NCBI GenBank assembly: GCA_947167045.1
Contig: CAMVGO010000004.1
Span: forward strand, 29,533-93,532
Direction of reading: 5' to 3'
DNA from: an uncultured Clostridia bacterium
GTDB taxonomy: Bacteria > Bacillota > Clostridia > Saccharofermentanales > Saccharofermentanaceae
DNA length: 64,000 bases
The position numbers and the translations under genes are program-made. The notes beneath the pieces are model-generated. The model had not been told where the DNA came from, did not search any database, and saw only the letters and a program-made list of their open reading frames with translations. Position 1 is the first letter of the stretch, and every line of letters begins with the position of its first letter. Shown one piece after another: positions 51,466 through 60,207 of the stretch.

Positions 51466-53214
51466 TTACATCTTCTCGACTACGCCGATGCCGAGCATAT
51501 CAAGACCTGACTTAAGACAATAGCTTACGGCCTTGCAGAGCATGAGACGTGCTTCCCTGCTCTCCTGCGTATCGGCATTGATGATCCTCGAGTTATTGTA
51601 GAAGCGGTTGAAATTCCTTGCGATGAGGGAGATCTGGCGCGAGATCATGAAAGGTTCATAGCTCTCGGCTGCCTTGACTACCGCATCCTTGAAATCAGCA
51701 AGGCTTCTGATGACGGCATATTCGTCTTCTGCGGTAAGCTCTGATGCAAGATTGAAATCGTCGTTTATGATGTCCGCGTCATGCGCTTTTCTCAGGATGG
51801 ACTTGATCCTCGCATATGTGTAGATGAGGTAAGGAGCCGTATCGCCTTCGAAATCGAGCATGTCATCCCAATCGAAATAGATGTCCTTCTCTCTTCCGGA
51901 CTTGAGGTAAGTGTATGTGACCGCACCAAGACCGACCACTTCGGAAACCTCGGCTATCTGCTCATCGGTCATGTCTCCGCCTCTGAGCTCGCTGTTCTTC
52001 CTGATGATCTCGGCAGTCTTCTCAGTCGTCTTGTCAAGGAACTCGTCGAGCTTGATGATATTGCCCGCACGTGTGGAGAAAGCCCTGTTGTCCTTAAACT
52101 TGAGGAGCCCGAAGCCTACGTGTACGCAATCGTCTGCGAAGTCGTAGCCTGCCTTCTTGAGCACAGCGAACACCTGTCTGAAGTGCAGCTGCTGAGGAAG
52201 TCCTACGACGTAGATATTCTTGTAGAAGTTGTATTCCTCGTGTCTGTAGAGCACTGCGGCAAGATCTCTTGACGCATAGATGGTGGTACCGTCGCTCTTT
52301 ACCACGAGGCACGGAGGAAGGCCCTCATCGTCGAGCTTTACGACCTTTGCGCCTTCGCTCTCTTCCAAAAGGCCCTTGTCCTCGAGCATCTTTACGACAC
52401 TGGGGATCATCGGCGAATAGAAAGATTCACCGTTATAGTTGTCAAATTTGATGCCCATTCTGTTATAGGTCTTCTCGAAAACCTGAAGGCTCAGATCCCT
52501 GAAACGCTGCCAGAGCGCGACTTCCTCAGCCTCGCCCTCCTCGAGCTTTCTGAAGTTGTCCCTTGCCGTATCTTCGAGTTCCTTTTCCTTTTCGGGGCTT
52601 ACTTTGCACTCATCGTGGAACTTGACGTAGATCCTAGTAAGCTCGTCTATGGGGTTCTCCTGCATTGCAGCCTCATCACCCCAGAGCCTGTAAGCCGTGA
52701 TGAGTTTGCCGAACTGGGTGCCGTAGTCGCCCAGATGGTTGAACCTTATGACGTTATATCCGAGTCTTGAATAGATATTCGAGAGTGAATTGCCAAGGAT
52801 GGTCGTGAAGGCATGGCCCACGTGGAAAGGCTTGGCGATATTCGGGGACGAGAACTCAATGATGACGTTCTTTCCCTCGCCTATGTTCCTGTCGCCGTAG
52901 TGGTCTTCAGCCTCGTAGATCTCAGTGAGAACGTTCCTTGCGAGAACACCCCTGTCTATCTTGAAGTTGATGTAAGGCCCGGCCGCATCGACCGTGACAG
53001 CGCCGTCAAAACCCTTTACGAGTTCTTCTGAAGCCATGAGTTCGTTGGCGATCATGGGCGGAGCCTTATGAAGCGTCTTTGCGAGCACGAAGCACGGGAA
53101 AGCATAGTCACCCATCTCGAGCTTCGGCGGTATCTCTATGAGACCCAGTATCTGTTCTTTATCAAGGCCTGTGCATTCATGCAGATTGGAAGCGATCAAA
53201 TCTTTGTAGTCCAT
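51466..53214 (-). CDS. argS: Arginine--tRNA ligase
   Basis: Charges tRNA-Arg. SPNIAKPFHVGHAFTTILGN is the extended HIGH motif. KFKDNRAFSTRAGNIIKLDE occupies the KMSKS position in the degenerate form typical of ArgRS. The N-terminal Add1 domain and C-terminal DALR domain are present, and 582 residues is normal. AAGGAG precedes the ATG. First gene of a four-gene run. Confidence 0.96.
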   Translation of the reverse strand: MDYKDLIASNLHECTGLDKEQILGLIEIPPKLEMGDYAFPCFVLAKTLHKAPPMIANELMASEELVKGFDGAVTVDAAGPYINFKIDRGVLARNVLTEIYEAEDHYGDRNIGEGKNVIIEFSSPNIAKPFHVGHAFTTILGNSLSNIYSRLGYNVIRFNHLGDYGTQFGKLITAYRLWGDEAAMQENPIDELTRIYVKFHDECKVSPEKEKELEDTARDNFRKLEEGEAEEVALWQRFRDLSLQVFEKTYNRMGIKFDNYNGESFYSPMIPSVVKMLEDKGLLEESEGAKVVKLDDEGLPPCLVVKSDGTTIYASRDLAAVLYRHEEYNFYKNIYVVGLPQQLHFRQVFAVLKKAGYDFADDCVHVGFGLLKFKDNRAFSTRAGNIIKLDEFLDKTTEKTAEIIRKNSELRGGDMTDEQIAEVSEVVGLGAVTYTYLKSGREKDIYFDWDDMLDFEGDTAPYLIYTYARIKSILRKAHDADIINDDFNLASELTAEDEYAVIRSLADFKDAVVKAAESYEPFMISRQISLIARNFNRFYNNSRIINADTQESREARLMLCKAVSYCLKSGLDMLGIGVVEKM

Positions 53215-53327
53215 AGTATTTTCTCCTTATAACAAGAGATTATGTTAACACATTTGGCCAACAGTGACGAGTAAATCGGCTCCATTTATTGAACTATTTC
53301 ACATTTTTATTAGATTTATCCATAAGG

Positions 53328-53333
53328 TATAAT
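53328..53333 (+). promoter_or_regulatory. -10 box of the MraY-like gene
   Basis: A perfect TATAAT, 39 bases before the ATG at 53373. The -35 is AT-rich and poorly defined. The longer ORF in the track would start upstream of this promoter. Confidence 0.5.
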
Positions 53334-53372
53334 GCAGATGTCGATCTAAACCTTATGAGTGAGGTCAATTTA

Positions 53373-54404
53373 ATGTATTTTATCATCAAGATGGCTGTCG
53401 GACTGGTTGCCGGTTTTGCCATTACGCTTATACTTCTCAAGTTCCTTCCCGGCGAAAACATCCTTATGGGACATGACCGCGGACGCAAGTTCGCGCAGGG
53501 CTCCGAAGTAAATATCGGAAAACCTACCGGAGTAGGGTTCTATTTCACTCTGGTCTTCCTCATCCTGTCGGCTATACTCTGCTTCTTCATAAATCCCGTC
53601 ACTTCCGGCAAGGGATTCTTTGAGAGCGGAAATGTCGTTACGGGCCTTGGCCTTGGCTTGTTTTGCATCTTTGCCGAGATGGTCACCGGCTGGCTTGATG
53701 ACCGTTCGAAAAAGCCGTGGGACGAATATATCAAAGGCGCTCTCGACGTAGTGATCTCACTTATCGCTGCTTTCTTCTGCCTTCACTTCTTCGGCACGAG
53801 AGTCTATATCGCGATAACGGGCGCTTACATCGATATCCACCCCGTTCTCTTCTATATACTCTGCGTGATCCTCTTCATCGTATCCATCAATGCGACCAAC
53901 GCTACGGACGGTATCGACGGTCTTTCCGGCACACTCTCCATACTCGCGGTATTCACGACATTCCTCATGGGCTTTATGGCAGAGTCTCTCTTTGACAGGA
54001 ACTCGATAATACTTACCATCGTATTTATCGCTACGCTACTGGCTTATCTCATGTTCAACTTCAACCCTTCAAAGATGCTCATGGGCGACGCGGGTTCCAG
54101 ATCGCTCGGACTCTTTATCGCCTTCTTCCTGGTCTACTGCAGGGTACCGTTCCTTTACTTCATAGTAGGACTTCCGTTCCTCTGCGACGGCGGCATCTCG
54201 ATCCTTAAGATCACCGTTGGAAGACTTACAAAGAAAAAGATCATTCTGTTCAAGAACATCATCACGCCTCTGCACGATGAGCTCAGGAAGAACAGAAAGT
54301 TCAGCGTCAAGCGCGTCTGGCTCGTTCTCGTGCTCGCCGCAGGCATGATCGACTTCTTATACGTCTTTGTATCCACTCTGCTGAGAGTTTCCGGAACGGT
54401 CTGA
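53373..54404 (+). CDS. MraY/WecA-type prenyl-phosphate sugar-phosphate transferase
   Basis: Multi-pass enzyme of the family that transfers a phospho-sugar to undecaprenyl phosphate. ATG 53373, eight bases after GAGG, gives 343 residues with about ten membrane segments. WLDDRSKK holds the DDxxK metal site, INATNATDGIDGLSG matches the NLTDGLDGLA signature, and MLMGDAGSRSLG the catalytic MGD motif. The C-terminal MraY motif HHHFEL is only partly recognisable (PLHDELRKN). It could be the cell-wall MraY or a paralogue for another polymer. Confidence 0.82.
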   Translation: MYFIIKMAVGLVAGFAITLILLKFLPGENILMGHDRGRKFAQGSEVNIGKPTGVGFYFTLVFLILSAILCFFINPVTSGKGFFESGNVVTGLGLGLFCIFAEMVTGWLDDRSKKPWDEYIKGALDVVISLIAAFFCLHFFGTRVYIAITGAYIDIHPVLFYILCVILFIVSINATNATDGIDGLSGTLSILAVFTTFLMGFMAESLFDRNSIILTIVFIATLLAYLMFNFNPSKMLMGDAGSRSLGLFIAFFLVYCRVPFLYFIVGLPFLCDGGISILKITVGRLTKKKIILFKNIITPLHDELRKNRKFSVKRVWLVLVLAAGMIDFLYVFVSTLLRVSGTV

Positions 54405-54438
54405 TCCGCTCACGGCTCTCCTTAAATATCGGATGAGG

Positions 54439-56814
54439 TTACATCTCCCTGATATATTTGGTCGTCCTGTCATTCAGATATCTGACAACATCGTCCAAAG
54501 ACCGGTCGCCGGCATAATACGGAGCGACTTCTTCCATAACAAACCCGGTGATCTTAGGATCACCGTAATAGTATGTGGACACCGTTGACATGCTGCTCAG
54601 GAAACTCTCTCGCATATCATCCGTTGCATATTTATCGCCATATGCCCTTTCCACGCTCGGAGGCACCCTTATCACGCCGCTCTCCTTTGAACCCAGATAC
54701 AGTTCAAATGCCTCGTTGTTGCGCAGCGTAAGGGTTTCGATGTTTCTGTTCATGATATCCCTGTTAGTTACGAGATTCCTGAATTCGCATACATCGTGAT
54801 CGTAAGCGCTGCCCGAAAACAGATAATTAATAAACTTCCTGCAGCCCTCCTTCACATCGGTGACCGCCGACACTGAAACAGTCTCAAGAGCAGTAAATCT
54901 GGGACCTGATGCATCAACCGAAGGTGTTCCGATAATGGCATAGTGTCCGTCCTGATCGTTGAGGATATGTACAAACTCCAGATAATCGGTGATCTTTAAA
55001 TAACAGCATTCTCCTTTATGTCTGGAGTCAGAATCATATAAATACTCAACAGGCACACTATCGTCATCGTCATAAACGAAGTTTTCATTCGCATATTCCA
55101 CTGCGGAACGGAACTGCTCTGTTCCGAAATCAACATCCTCACCTTCGATCGCACTCTTCGTATCTATGCATGAAAGGATAAAAGAGAGTTTGTCGCAATA
55201 CAGCGAGTCAGGATAGTCATACGGTGAAAAGCCGTTAAGCTCCTCTTTTACCATCCTGTCGAAGTCTTCAAACGTTATTCCTTCCGCACCGTCTTTGAGC
55301 AGTTCTGTATTTATAACAAGCCCCTCCAGTTCCAGAGTTACCGGCAGGAAATAAAGTTTACCGTTGTACCTTCCGGCCTCGATGATATTGGCATATTGTT
55401 TATCCATGACCTCAGGATCAAGGAAATCCGTCAGATCCATAAAGACATCATCGCGCATCGCATAATTCTGCTGGATACTGATGACAAGGTCCGGAGCCTC
55501 GTCACCTTTCAAGTCCTGGATCATCTCATACATTTCCGTTTCTTTTTCGTCAGCATTCGGGACCATTCTTCCCAATGTGAATCCGCTCTTGTACTTATCC
55601 CATACCCTTATGAGATACCGGTCATCCGTCTTATTGAATTCATATACGGCTTTTGCCAGATAATCCGAGATCCCTTCAGAATAGACCGGCACAGCAATTT
55701 CTATGATCTCTTTTCCAGCATGAGGATTCTTTTCTGCCTTTTCGAGAACGGTAACATATTCATAGGTGTTCTGATCATCAATTCCGTAGGATACATTTAC
55801 CTGGTCAAGTATGACTGTCCTTGTCTCGGTACAGCTCAGGATATAGGAATTGGTCAAAAGATAACTTGACCGCGTAGGATGGAAGAACGGCGTATACCAG
55901 TTAGTGTCGACCATTGTCACGGGAGTCATTGTTTCGGCATCTATCTTCATGACATTGCCGAGCGAATCGAGTTTGCACAGATCGCCTCTGTCCGTTGCCG
56001 TATATTCCGACAAGTCAACCGTCTTATCATCCGACTCGCCGGGACTTTTCTTGCTCTTGAACTTTCCGCTATTGATATCGAATGCCAGGATGACGATATC
56101 GCCGTATTCATAGCCTGTGACATACAAAGAATCCGATGAAAGATCCAATGAAAAACCTTCAAAGAAATAATTGATGTTTACTGTCGAGGTATCAAGTTCA
56201 CCGACAAGTTCCGAATCTTTGAACAATAAAAGCGAAAAAGAAACTTCCGCAGTTCCGGTACTGTTATTTAATGTCACAACGGCATAGTCGCCGATAATGT
56301 CTATAGCATAAACATCATTGTAGAAGGTGTTTCCCTTATTCAATACGTTCTTTATGTTCGATACCGTTCCTGTCTCAGTATCGATATCGATAAACGCCTG
56401 AAACTGTTTTCCGGAAGAATTGAGGTAAACAGCTGCTTTTACGGTCTTTCCGTCAGGATCCGCGCTTACAGAATAAATACTCTGAACACGGAAACCGTCA
56501 GGACAGGAGAGCTCCTTCCGCCCGAGCAGGTTTCCTTCAAGATCATAAGTATCAAGAACCGTTCTGCACGAACCCCAATGATCCTTTGACAAAGGATAAA
56601 CGGAAAACACCCGGTCGCTGCCAGTACAGATCCCAGTATTCCCCAATTGTTCATATTGCCGTATGTCTTTTTCGATCTTGAACTTGGTCAAATCATACCA
56701 CGGATCATCTTCTTTGACCGTATTGTTTCCTGTCTTTCCCGGGGAACAGGACGCAAGCACCGGCAACAGCAAAATGACTGCCATGGCAAATGCAACTATT
56801 CTTGTTTTTTTCAT
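54439..56814 (-). CDS. Lipoprotein with propeller-like N-terminus and solute-binding C-terminus (copy 1)
   Basis: A 791-residue lipoprotein (lipobox LASC). Residues about 40-360 contain repeated beta-strand units with recurring YDLEG, DIDTETGTVSNI and FDINSGK phrases, suggesting a beta-propeller. From about residue 366 (EIIEIAVPVYSEGISDYL) it reads like a family-1 extracellular solute-binding protein: RYLIRVWDKY, DAPDLVISI-like (EAPDLVISIQ), NGKLYFLPVTLELEG. It ends in a helical C-terminus. No permease or ATPase lies beside it. The neighbour at 56886 is a close paralogue. Sugar or peptide sensing is plausible but unproven. Confidence 0.8.
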   Translation of the reverse strand: MKKTRIVAFAMAVILLLPVLASCSPGKTGNNTVKEDDPWYDLTKFKIEKDIRQYEQLGNTGICTGSDRVFSVYPLSKDHWGSCRTVLDTYDLEGNLLGRKELSCPDGFRVQSIYSVSADPDGKTVKAAVYLNSSGKQFQAFIDIDTETGTVSNIKNVLNKGNTFYNDVYAIDIIGDYAVVTLNNSTGTAEVSFSLLLFKDSELVGELDTSTVNINYFFEGFSLDLSSDSLYVTGYEYGDIVILAFDINSGKFKSKKSPGESDDKTVDLSEYTATDRGDLCKLDSLGNVMKIDAETMTPVTMVDTNWYTPFFHPTRSSYLLTNSYILSCTETRTVILDQVNVSYGIDDQNTYEYVTVLEKAEKNPHAGKEIIEIAVPVYSEGISDYLAKAVYEFNKTDDRYLIRVWDKYKSGFTLGRMVPNADEKETEMYEMIQDLKGDEAPDLVISIQQNYAMRDDVFMDLTDFLDPEVMDKQYANIIEAGRYNGKLYFLPVTLELEGLVINTELLKDGAEGITFEDFDRMVKEELNGFSPYDYPDSLYCDKLSFILSCIDTKSAIEGEDVDFGTEQFRSAVEYANENFVYDDDDSVPVEYLYDSDSRHKGECCYLKITDYLEFVHILNDQDGHYAIIGTPSVDASGPRFTALETVSVSAVTDVKEGCRKFINYLFSGSAYDHDVCEFRNLVTNRDIMNRNIETLTLRNNEAFELYLGSKESGVIRVPPSVERAYGDKYATDDMRESFLSSMSTVSTYYYGDPKITGFVMEEVAPYYAGDRSLDDVVRYLNDRTTKYIREM

Positions 56815-56885
56815 GATATTATCCCCACATTAAACTTCAACTCCAAATATAAGAGTTGCTTAAGAGTGTTCAGTTCCCGCTGAGT

Positions 56886-59285
56886 TCACATCTCTCCCAG
56901 GTATTTTTCCGTCCTGTCATTCAGGAACCTGATAGCATCGTCAAGCGAACGGTCACCGACATAATAAGGTGAGATCTCTTCAAACACGAATTTTACGATC
57001 TGCATATCTTCATAATAGTAAGTGGAGATAGTCGACATACTGTAAAGGAAACTGTCGCACATTTCGTCAGTTGATTCCTTATCACCCGTTGCACGCTCGT
57101 AAGCCGGATTCGGAATTATCGCCGCGCTTTTCTTGGCGGCCTGATACAGTTCAAATGCTTCGTTGTTATTCTTTGAAAGAGTTGTTACGTTCTTTTCCAT
57201 GATCTCCCTGTTCGTAACTATCTCCATGAAGTCACATTCTCCGGAACTTACTGCCGCGCCCGAGAAAAGATAGTTTATGAATCTCCTGCAGCCTTCGGTC
57301 ACATCTGTGGTTGCAGATACGGATATCGTCTCAACGGCCCTGAATCTCGGTCCAGACGCATCAACGGAAGGTGTTCCGATAATTACATATTGTCCTTTGG
57401 ACGAATAGCACGCATGCACATAATCAAGATAATCGTTGATCCTTTCGTAATAGCATTCCGTTCTTTCCCTGTGGTCAATATCGTTAATATATTCCTGAGG
57501 AGTGCTGTTCAGATCGTCATACGCGATATTCTCATTTGCATATTCTACTGCTGTACGGAACTGCTCCGTTCCGAAATCAACCTCCTCACCCTCGATAACG
57601 CTTTTCGTATCTATGCATGACAAGATAAAATCACGTTTGTTATAGACCTTTGAGTACTGATGATCATAAGGCGAAAAGCCGTCCAGATCCTCTTTTATCA
57701 TCTTGTCAAATTCTTCGAATGTTATCCCTTCAGCACCGTCTTTCAAAAGATCGGAATTCGTGACAAGTCCTTCTATTTCCAAAGTTACCGGGAGAAAATA
57801 CAGCTTTCCGTCGATCTTTCCTGCCTCAAAGATATTAGTGTATTGCTTCTCTGCGACATCAGGATCGATAAATCCCGTCAGATCCATAAAGACATCATCA
57901 CGCATTGCATAATCCTTCTGAATGCCTATGGCGATATCAGGTGCACCGTCATCTTTAAGATCCTGTATCATCTCAAATAATTCAGTCTCGTTCTCATCGG
58001 CATTGGGAACCATCATTCCCAAAGTTGTTCCGTTCTTATACTTATCCCACACACGCAGGATGTATTCACTGTCTGATCTGTTAAATTCATATATTGCGCT
58101 CGCAAGATAATACGACACGCCGGAATTGACCGGCAGAGCCAGTTCGATTATCTGTTTGCCTGCATGAGGGTTCTTATCAGCCTTTTTCAACACACGGATG
58201 TACTCAGTGAACTTGTAATCGTTATCGCCGTACGATCTCGACTCACATTCGATGATAATGGTCCTGTCCTCGTTGCAGCTCACGACACCTGCACTAAAGC
58301 CGATCCTGTCATCACTTAAGACACCTAACGACGCAGGAAAAAACGGAGTATACCAGTTGGTATCGACAATGGTCTGAGGAGTCATGCTGTTTACGTCGAG
58401 CTTTACGATATTCCCGAATGAATCCAGCTTGCACATATCACCGTCTGACGTTGTGGTATATTCCGCCAGATCATCCGTCGCGCCTTCTGCTCCCTGTATG
58501 TTGATCTTATCTTTCAGTTGTCCGTTGTTAATATCAAACACCATGGAAATTATGCCGTTAGTTTCAAGACCTGTAGCGTGTAAGGTGTTTGTAGATTCAT
58601 CAATAGATAAACCACCCAGAAAATAAAACAGATTAAGTGTCGACATATCAAAATCGGTTACAAATTCACGGTCCTTGAACAGCATCAGTTCCCACTGCGA
58701 ACTCCTGCCGCCGTTATAATCTCCGATCAGCTCAACGACTGCGTAATCCCCGATAAATGAAACATTGGATAATGAACCGCTTGTACCTGTCGCGGCTTTT
58801 ACTTTTTTGCTTATGACTTCCTGTATGTTTGATATCACTCCGGTCTCCACATCTATATCCGCAAATGAAAAACTTCCCCTTCCGCTGTAATTAAGGAAAA
58901 ACACGGCACTTAAAGTCTTTCCTTCGGGATCGGAACCGACAGCATAAATATCCTGAACACGAGCCCCGTCAGGGCTGGTGACTTCAGTATGCTTGATGCG
59001 TTTTCCGTCAAGATCGTATGTATCGAGGATCATCTGTGATGTTCCCCATCTGTCCGGACTCTTGGAATAGATCGAAAAGATCAAGTCTCCGCTGGTACAT
59101 TCCACGGATCTGCCAAGTTCCTCGTATGGCTTCAAGTTTTTCTCCAGTTCAAACCTTGTCGATTCGTACCAGGGATCGTCTTCTTTGACAACATTAGTCT
59201 TTTTCTTAGCCGGTGAACAGGACATCAGCATCGGTGTAAGCATAACGACAGCCATGAAAATAACTACAGGTTTGATTTTTCCCAT
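56886..59285 (-). CDS. Lipoprotein with propeller-like N-terminus and solute-binding C-terminus (copy 2)
   Basis: Tandem paralogue of the 54439 gene, with the same order: signal peptide and lipobox LMSC, the shared VKEDDPWY segment after it, propeller-like strands, then the solute-binding part from about residue 373. Many stretches are identical, for example IDTKSVIEGEEVDFGTEQF against IDTKSAIEGEDVDFGTEQF, and DASGPRF. ATG 59285, after GGGG, gives 799 residues; the 81 extra residues of the track form lack a signal and are rejected. 71 bases separate the two genes. No transporter subunits are adjacent. Confidence 0.82.
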   Translation of the reverse strand: MGKIKPVVIFMAVVMLTPMLMSCSPAKKKTNVVKEDDPWYESTRFELEKNLKPYEELGRSVECTSGDLIFSIYSKSPDRWGTSQMILDTYDLDGKRIKHTEVTSPDGARVQDIYAVGSDPEGKTLSAVFFLNYSGRGSFSFADIDVETGVISNIQEVISKKVKAATGTSGSLSNVSFIGDYAVVELIGDYNGGRSSQWELMLFKDREFVTDFDMSTLNLFYFLGGLSIDESTNTLHATGLETNGIISMVFDINNGQLKDKINIQGAEGATDDLAEYTTTSDGDMCKLDSFGNIVKLDVNSMTPQTIVDTNWYTPFFPASLGVLSDDRIGFSAGVVSCNEDRTIIIECESRSYGDNDYKFTEYIRVLKKADKNPHAGKQIIELALPVNSGVSYYLASAIYEFNRSDSEYILRVWDKYKNGTTLGMMVPNADENETELFEMIQDLKDDGAPDIAIGIQKDYAMRDDVFMDLTGFIDPDVAEKQYTNIFEAGKIDGKLYFLPVTLEIEGLVTNSDLLKDGAEGITFEEFDKMIKEDLDGFSPYDHQYSKVYNKRDFILSCIDTKSVIEGEEVDFGTEQFRTAVEYANENIAYDDLNSTPQEYINDIDHRERTECYYERINDYLDYVHACYSSKGQYVIIGTPSVDASGPRFRAVETISVSATTDVTEGCRRFINYLFSGAAVSSGECDFMEIVTNREIMEKNVTTLSKNNNEAFELYQAAKKSAAIIPNPAYERATGDKESTDEMCDSFLYSMSTISTYYYEDMQIVKFVFEEISPYYVGDRSLDDAIRFLNDRTEKYLGEM

Positions 59286-59321
59286 ATTAATACCCCACTT
59301 TATTCTTATTATCCCGATATC

Positions 59322-59327
59322 ATTATA
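59322..59327 (-). promoter_or_regulatory. -10 box of the copy-2 lipoprotein gene
   Basis: TATAAT on the minus strand 36 bases before the ATG at 59285; TTCATA lies 15 bases upstream as a weak -35. It could serve both tandem genes. Confidence 0.45.
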
Positions 59328-59397
59328 CATCTGACTGAAGGATATGAATAAAGAAATATCTGCTGCCGGTTTGTGTAATCTGCAACCGTGTTTCCCG

Positions 59398-60207
59398 TCA
59401 GAAAGTCTCCGCGTTCTTAACTGTCCTGTTTCCTGCAAGAGCAACGCACAAGACTTTTGAGGCTCCTGCTTTGTACAAGGCTTTGGCAGTCTCATGAAGA
59501 GTCGCACCCGTCGTAGACACGTCATCAACGGCCATTACAGTAAGGCCTGTCACATCCCATTTGTCGCTTACCGCAAACGCGTCCTTTATATTGTCCGCCC
59601 TTCTGAAACTGTCCTTCATATCGGTCTGACGTCCGGTGTCCCTCGTTCTGATCAGGCAATCTTCGACAAACGGTATCCCGCAAAGCTTGGCAACCGGATA
59701 AGCGATCTCGGAGGCCTGATTAAATCCTCTTTCCTCAAGTCTTTCCGCGGACAGTGGAACCGGAACGACAATATCAGCTTTTATATCCTCACCGCAAAGA
59801 GATGACCCCAAAAGACAACCGAAGAATCTTGCAAGTTCTGTCTTTTTCGAGAATTTTATCTTGGGAATGCATTTCCCGACCGTACCCTGATACGGAAATG
59901 GCATATAAAGTGCGAGACCCGGGCAGGGATCGTTCTCGACAGGGTTCGAAAGGCACAGGAACCATCTCCTTGTCTGATCCTGCAAACCGATATGCGAGAG
60001 GCATTTGCCGCAGATATGAAGACCTGACTCGCCGCCGTATAAAGAGCGGTACAGTTCATCGTATCCTCCGAACCTGTCCTCCGTATCGGAGACGCTGCCG
60101 CAGACGGCGCACTTGTAAGGAAGAATAAGATCCACGGCCCCTTTTAACGCTTCTCTTATCTCTCCCGGTACAACAGTGCTGTGAAATCTGCAGCGGGAAA
60201 TACCCAT
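59398..60207 (-). CDS. comF: ComF-family protein
   Basis: Competence-associated protein with a phosphoribosyltransferase fold. The N-terminus carries a zinc-binding pair, CAVCGSV then CGKC. VMAVDDVSTTGATLHETA near the C-terminus is the PRPP motif, and VPVPLSAERLEERGFNQA is the conserved central signature. At 269 residues it is somewhat longer than typical ComFC. Its ATG overlaps the recD2 stop by one base (TAATG), so expression is coupled. ComF acts in DNA uptake in transformable bacteria; the ComEA-like gene is 20 kb away. Confidence 0.9.
   Translation of the reverse strand: MGISRCRFHSTVVPGEIREALKGAVDLILPYKCAVCGSVSDTEDRFGGYDELYRSLYGGESGLHICGKCLSHIGLQDQTRRWFLCLSNPVENDPCPGLALYMPFPYQGTVGKCIPKIKFSKKTELARFFGCLLGSSLCGEDIKADIVVPVPLSAERLEERGFNQASEIAYPVAKLCGIPFVEDCLIRTRDTGRQTDMKDSFRRADNIKDAFAVSDKWDVTGLTVMAVDDVSTTGATLHETAKALYKAGASKVLCVALAGNRTVKNAETF

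Noticed and set aside
59286-59528. 81-residue extension of the copy-2 lipoprotein
   Set aside because: It would bury the lipoprotein signal in the middle of the chain, overlaps comF, and spans a TATAAT promoter.
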